Origin: Aeromicrobium piscarium
GTDB lineage: Bacteria > Actinomycetota > Actinomycetes > Propionibacteriales > Nocardioidaceae
NCBI RefSeq assembly: GCF_007421815.1
Contig: NZ_VLNT01000001.1
Location: 474,464-538,463 of the forward strand
Reading direction: 5' to 3'
DNA: 64,000 bases
The notes below the pieces were generated by a model. The model made no database searches, was not told the origin of the DNA, and was given only the letters and a program-made list of their open reading frames with translations. This document shows positions 62,358 to 64,000 of this stretch, piece by piece (positions within the stretch are counted from its first letter, which is position 1; each line of letters starts with the position of its first letter). The position numbers and the translations under genes were made by a program.

Positions 62358-63183
62358 CAATTTCAGACGTAGTCGAACCCCTGACATGGGTGTTCTGGCC
62401 TGTCGTGACGACGAAGGGCTCCGCGAGGCGGAGGGTTGCTTCCTCGTCTTCGTCGATGTCGATGCCGGTGGTGAGGTCTGGTTCGCGAGGCGTTTCCCGT
62501 GCGAGTCGGTGGTCTTGTAGAGGTGTTGGCAGTCGATCAGGAGCCGTAGCGCCTTCGCGATCTGGCGTCTGGGTCCTTGGTCTTGGTCGTGTTCGTTCTC
62601 GATGCGGCGGTCGATGTCAGCGAGCCCTGCCCTGATGCGGTCCTGGTGGCGCTTCAGCGTGGGTAGGTCGATGGCGTCGGCGAAGTGGGCGGCGAGGAGC
62701 TTGTCGGACTCGTCTTCGAGCCGTCGGCGGTTCGCCGCGAGTTCGGCCAGCTCGTCGGAACGTGCGGCGAATCTCTCGTCGAACGCCGCCTCGACCTTCT
62801 TGGTCAGGCCGACGTACTGGGCCTCGTTGATGCTGATGCGGGCGTAGCAGTCGGCGACCAGCTGCTCGGCGACGGCAATGGGGATTGCGCGGCGCGTGCA
62901 CTTCGTCTTGCGGGTGCGCCTGCCGCTGCACGAGTAGTAGGCGTACTGGATGCCCTGCTTGTTCGTCGGCAGGTCGAGCTGCAACCTGGAACCGCACACC
63001 CCACAGAACAGCGACCCTTTGAGGTAGTGGTCGTGGACGCGCTTGCGTGCTCTCGCCTTCTTCGCAACGTCGAGAATCGACTGCACACGCTGCCAAGTAG
63101 CGAGGTCAATCAGCGGCTCGTGAGAGCCCGGATGGTTCGCGCCCTTATACGGGACGAGGCCGATGTAGTAGGGGTTTCACAGG
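62331..63183 (-). pseudogene. Serine recombinase, C-terminal remnant
   Basis: Only the recombinase and zinc-ribbon parts of a large serine recombinase remain: NPYYIGLVPYKGANHPGSHE, the zinc ribbon FCGVCG ... YYSCSGRRTRKTKC, and a coiled-coil segment (about 85-165). A TGA (63177-63179) stands directly before NPYYIG, and the catalytic N-terminal domain is missing because an IS3-type element begins at 63184. The stop codon lies in the tRNA-Ala gene; the last residues WSIGDSNS are the tRNA 3' end read backwards. Confidence 0.8.
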
Positions 63184-63228
63184 ATGAAGCGCCCCAGGTT
63201 TGATGCCGCATCCTTTTGAGTTGGAAGG

Positions 63229-63549
63229 ATGCGAACCATGCCGAAGAAGATCGATCAGAAGGTCAAGGAGCGGTGCGTGCGCCAGGTGCTGGAGCACCTG
63301 CCGGAGTACTCGTCGCTGACCGCGGCCGCCGAGTCCGTCGCTCGCCGCGAGGGGCTCGGGAAGGAGACCGTGCGTCGCTGGGTCGTCCAGGCCCAGGTCG
63401 ACGGCGGCCAGCGCCAGGGAGCCACCAGTGAGGAGCTCGCCGAGATCAAGGACCTCAAGGCCAAGGTCCGCCGACTCGAGGAGGACAACGAGGTCCTGCG
63501 CAGGGCCTCGATTTTCTTCGCGGCCGAACTCGACCCCCGCAATCGATGA
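63229..63549 (+). CDS. IS3-family transposase OrfA
   Basis: A 106-residue protein with an HTH (KVKERCVRQVLEHLPEYSS; KETVRRWVVQAQVDGG) and a C-terminal leucine-zipper-like helix EIKDLKAKVRRLEEDNEVLRR-type (LKAKVRRLEEDNEVLRRA). It binds the IS ends. A start at 63238 (MPKKIDQK) is equally likely. The stop overlaps the orfB ATG (ATGA), the usual arrangement that allows a -1 frameshift fusion. Confidence 0.88.
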   Translation: MRTMPKKIDQKVKERCVRQVLEHLPEYSSLTAAAESVARREGLGKETVRRWVVQAQVDGGQRQGATSEELAEIKDLKAKVRRLEEDNEVLRRASIFFAAELDPRNR

Positions 63550-64000
63550 TCGTCGCGTTCATCGACGAGCTGCGGGCCGAGGACCACGCGGTCGAGTCGA
63601 TCTGCCGGGTCCTGCGTGAGCAGGGCTGCCAGATCGCCGCGAGGACTTATCGCGACTGGGCGCGCCTCGACCGCCCTGTCGCGGCCCGCACGGTCAGCGA
63701 CGCCATCGTCACCAACCAGGTCCGAGACCTGGCCTGGAGGATCGACCACGAGGGCGTGCGTCGGATGACTCCCGAGGGACTGTACGGCCGTCGCAAGATG
63801 ACTGCGCTCGTGCGTCGCGCCAGCCCGGAAGCGTCGCCCGGGTCGGTGGACCGGGCGATGAGGACCCTGTCCCTGCAAGGGGTTCGACGCTCCAAGGGGA
63901 TCCGGACCACGATTCCCGGCAAGGACGGCAAGAGAGCTGGCGACCTGCTCGACCGCAACTTCACGGCCGAGGCCCCGAACCGAACCTGGGTCATGGACTT
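63546..64000 (+). CDS. IS3-family transposase OrfB (3' truncated by window edge)
   Basis: The first 151 codons are visible: FIDELRAEDHAVESICRVL, the HTH_21-type segment GLYGRRKMTALVRRA, and RNFTAEAPNRTWVMDF, where the first catalytic Asp of the DDE integrase domain appears at the window end. The rest of the DDE domain lies outside. Confidence 0.88.
   Translation, partial: MIVAFIDELRAEDHAVESICRVLREQGCQIAARTYRDWARLDRPVAARTVSDAIVTNQVRDLAWRIDHEGVRRMTPEGLYGRRKMTALVRRASPEASPGSVDRAMRTLSLQGVRRSKGIRTTIPGKDGKRAGDLLDRNFTAEAPNRTWVMD

Larger units (their letters stand above)
63184..64000 (+). mobile_element. IS3-family insertion sequence (right part beyond window)
   Basis: The left end begins TGAAGCGCCCCAGGTTTG, close to the TGA-NCGCCCC-GGTTTG ends of actinobacterial IS3 elements. 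It contains orfA and an overlapping orfB. It has inserted into a serine recombinase gene. The exact left boundary is inferred from the end motif and from where recombinase similarity stops. Confidence 0.75.

Noticed and set aside
62331..62360. Functional C-terminus of an active integrase
   Set aside because: The N-terminal catalytic domain is absent, an in-frame TGA precedes NPYYIG and an IS3 element interrupts the gene, so it is a remnant.

Overview
The window is high-GC DNA from an actinomycete, most likely order Mycobacteriales (Dietzia, Gordonia, Rhodococcus or Mycobacterium relatives; I cannot fix the genus). The evidence is gene order known from that group: rplM-rpsI-glmM, glmS, NAD(P)HX repair-alr-hydrolase-tsaE-tsaB-rimI-tsaD, groES-groEL1, guaB-guaB3-choD-like, and 5-formyl-THF cyclo-ligase/UDP-glucose pyrophosphorylase-moeA-rimJ-sepX. 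Many genes have a TANNNT -10 box that ends 6-8 nt before the start codon, as expected for the leaderless mRNAs common in these bacteria.

Layout. 1-5.9 kb: an SDR cut by the window edge, a TetR regulator, an acyl-CoA dehydrogenase/enoyl-CoA hydratase pair, then rsmC-like, YjbR-like, Nudix and truA genes on the minus strand. 6.1-13.8 kb: a plus-strand accessory operon with a lipoprotein-permease-ATPase importer, SDR, metallo-beta-lactamase-fold hydrolase, cyclase-family hydrolase and CoA ligase, followed by a TetR paralogous to the first. It reads as uptake, ring opening and CoA activation of an unknown compound. 13.8-20.8 kb: gltA, rplM-rpsI, glmM, coaA, glmS. 20.8-30.3 kb: a MITE-like element, then NAD(P)HX repair, alr, hydrolase, a GNAT-TsaE fusion, tsaB, rimI, small membrane and acidic proteins, a HAD phosphatase, an acyltransferase and tsaD. 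30.4-34.4 kb, minus strand: a membrane protein, a THUMP-like methyltransferase and an RsbW/STAS/RsbU partner-switching module. 34.5-36.7 kb: groES-groEL under two CIRCE operators.

37-44 kb: tandem AurF-type diiron oxygenases and an FprB-like ferredoxin-flavoprotein, an aldo-keto reductase with a frameshift, a PhzF-like protein and an MFS exporter. 44-51.7 kb: guaB, a four-gene BMP-type (nucleoside-like) ABC importer, and guaB3. 51.8-57.3 kb: LapA-like protein, GNAT, aldehyde dehydrogenase plus ChoD-like GMC oxidoreductase, and an NlpC/P60 endopeptidase. 57.4-62.3 kb: 5-formyl-THF cyclo-ligase diverging from a eukaryote-type UDP-glucose pyrophosphorylase, then moeA, rimJ-like and sepX/glpR. 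62.3 kb to the end: tRNA-Ala(CGC), carrying the remnant of an integrated element (C-terminal part of a serine recombinase) that is itself broken by an IS3-family insertion running off the window.

The least explained signals are non-coding or very small: (1) three 27-34-codon mini-cistrons joined by ATGA overlaps to the genes on both sides, each starting with a copy of the next gene's start context; (2) eight clusters of a GGCGGT(G/A)AG intergenic repeat whose variable part is homogenised within each cluster; (3) a 280-bp MITE-like element after glmS; (4) one palindromic operator (ATGTNACAT, 5 nt, RTGTCAYAT) shared by both diiron oxygenase genes and the aldehyde dehydrogenase/ChoD pair; (5) a symmetrical -10 element serving two divergent leaderless genes. 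These come from reading the sequence; no database search or computation was run.
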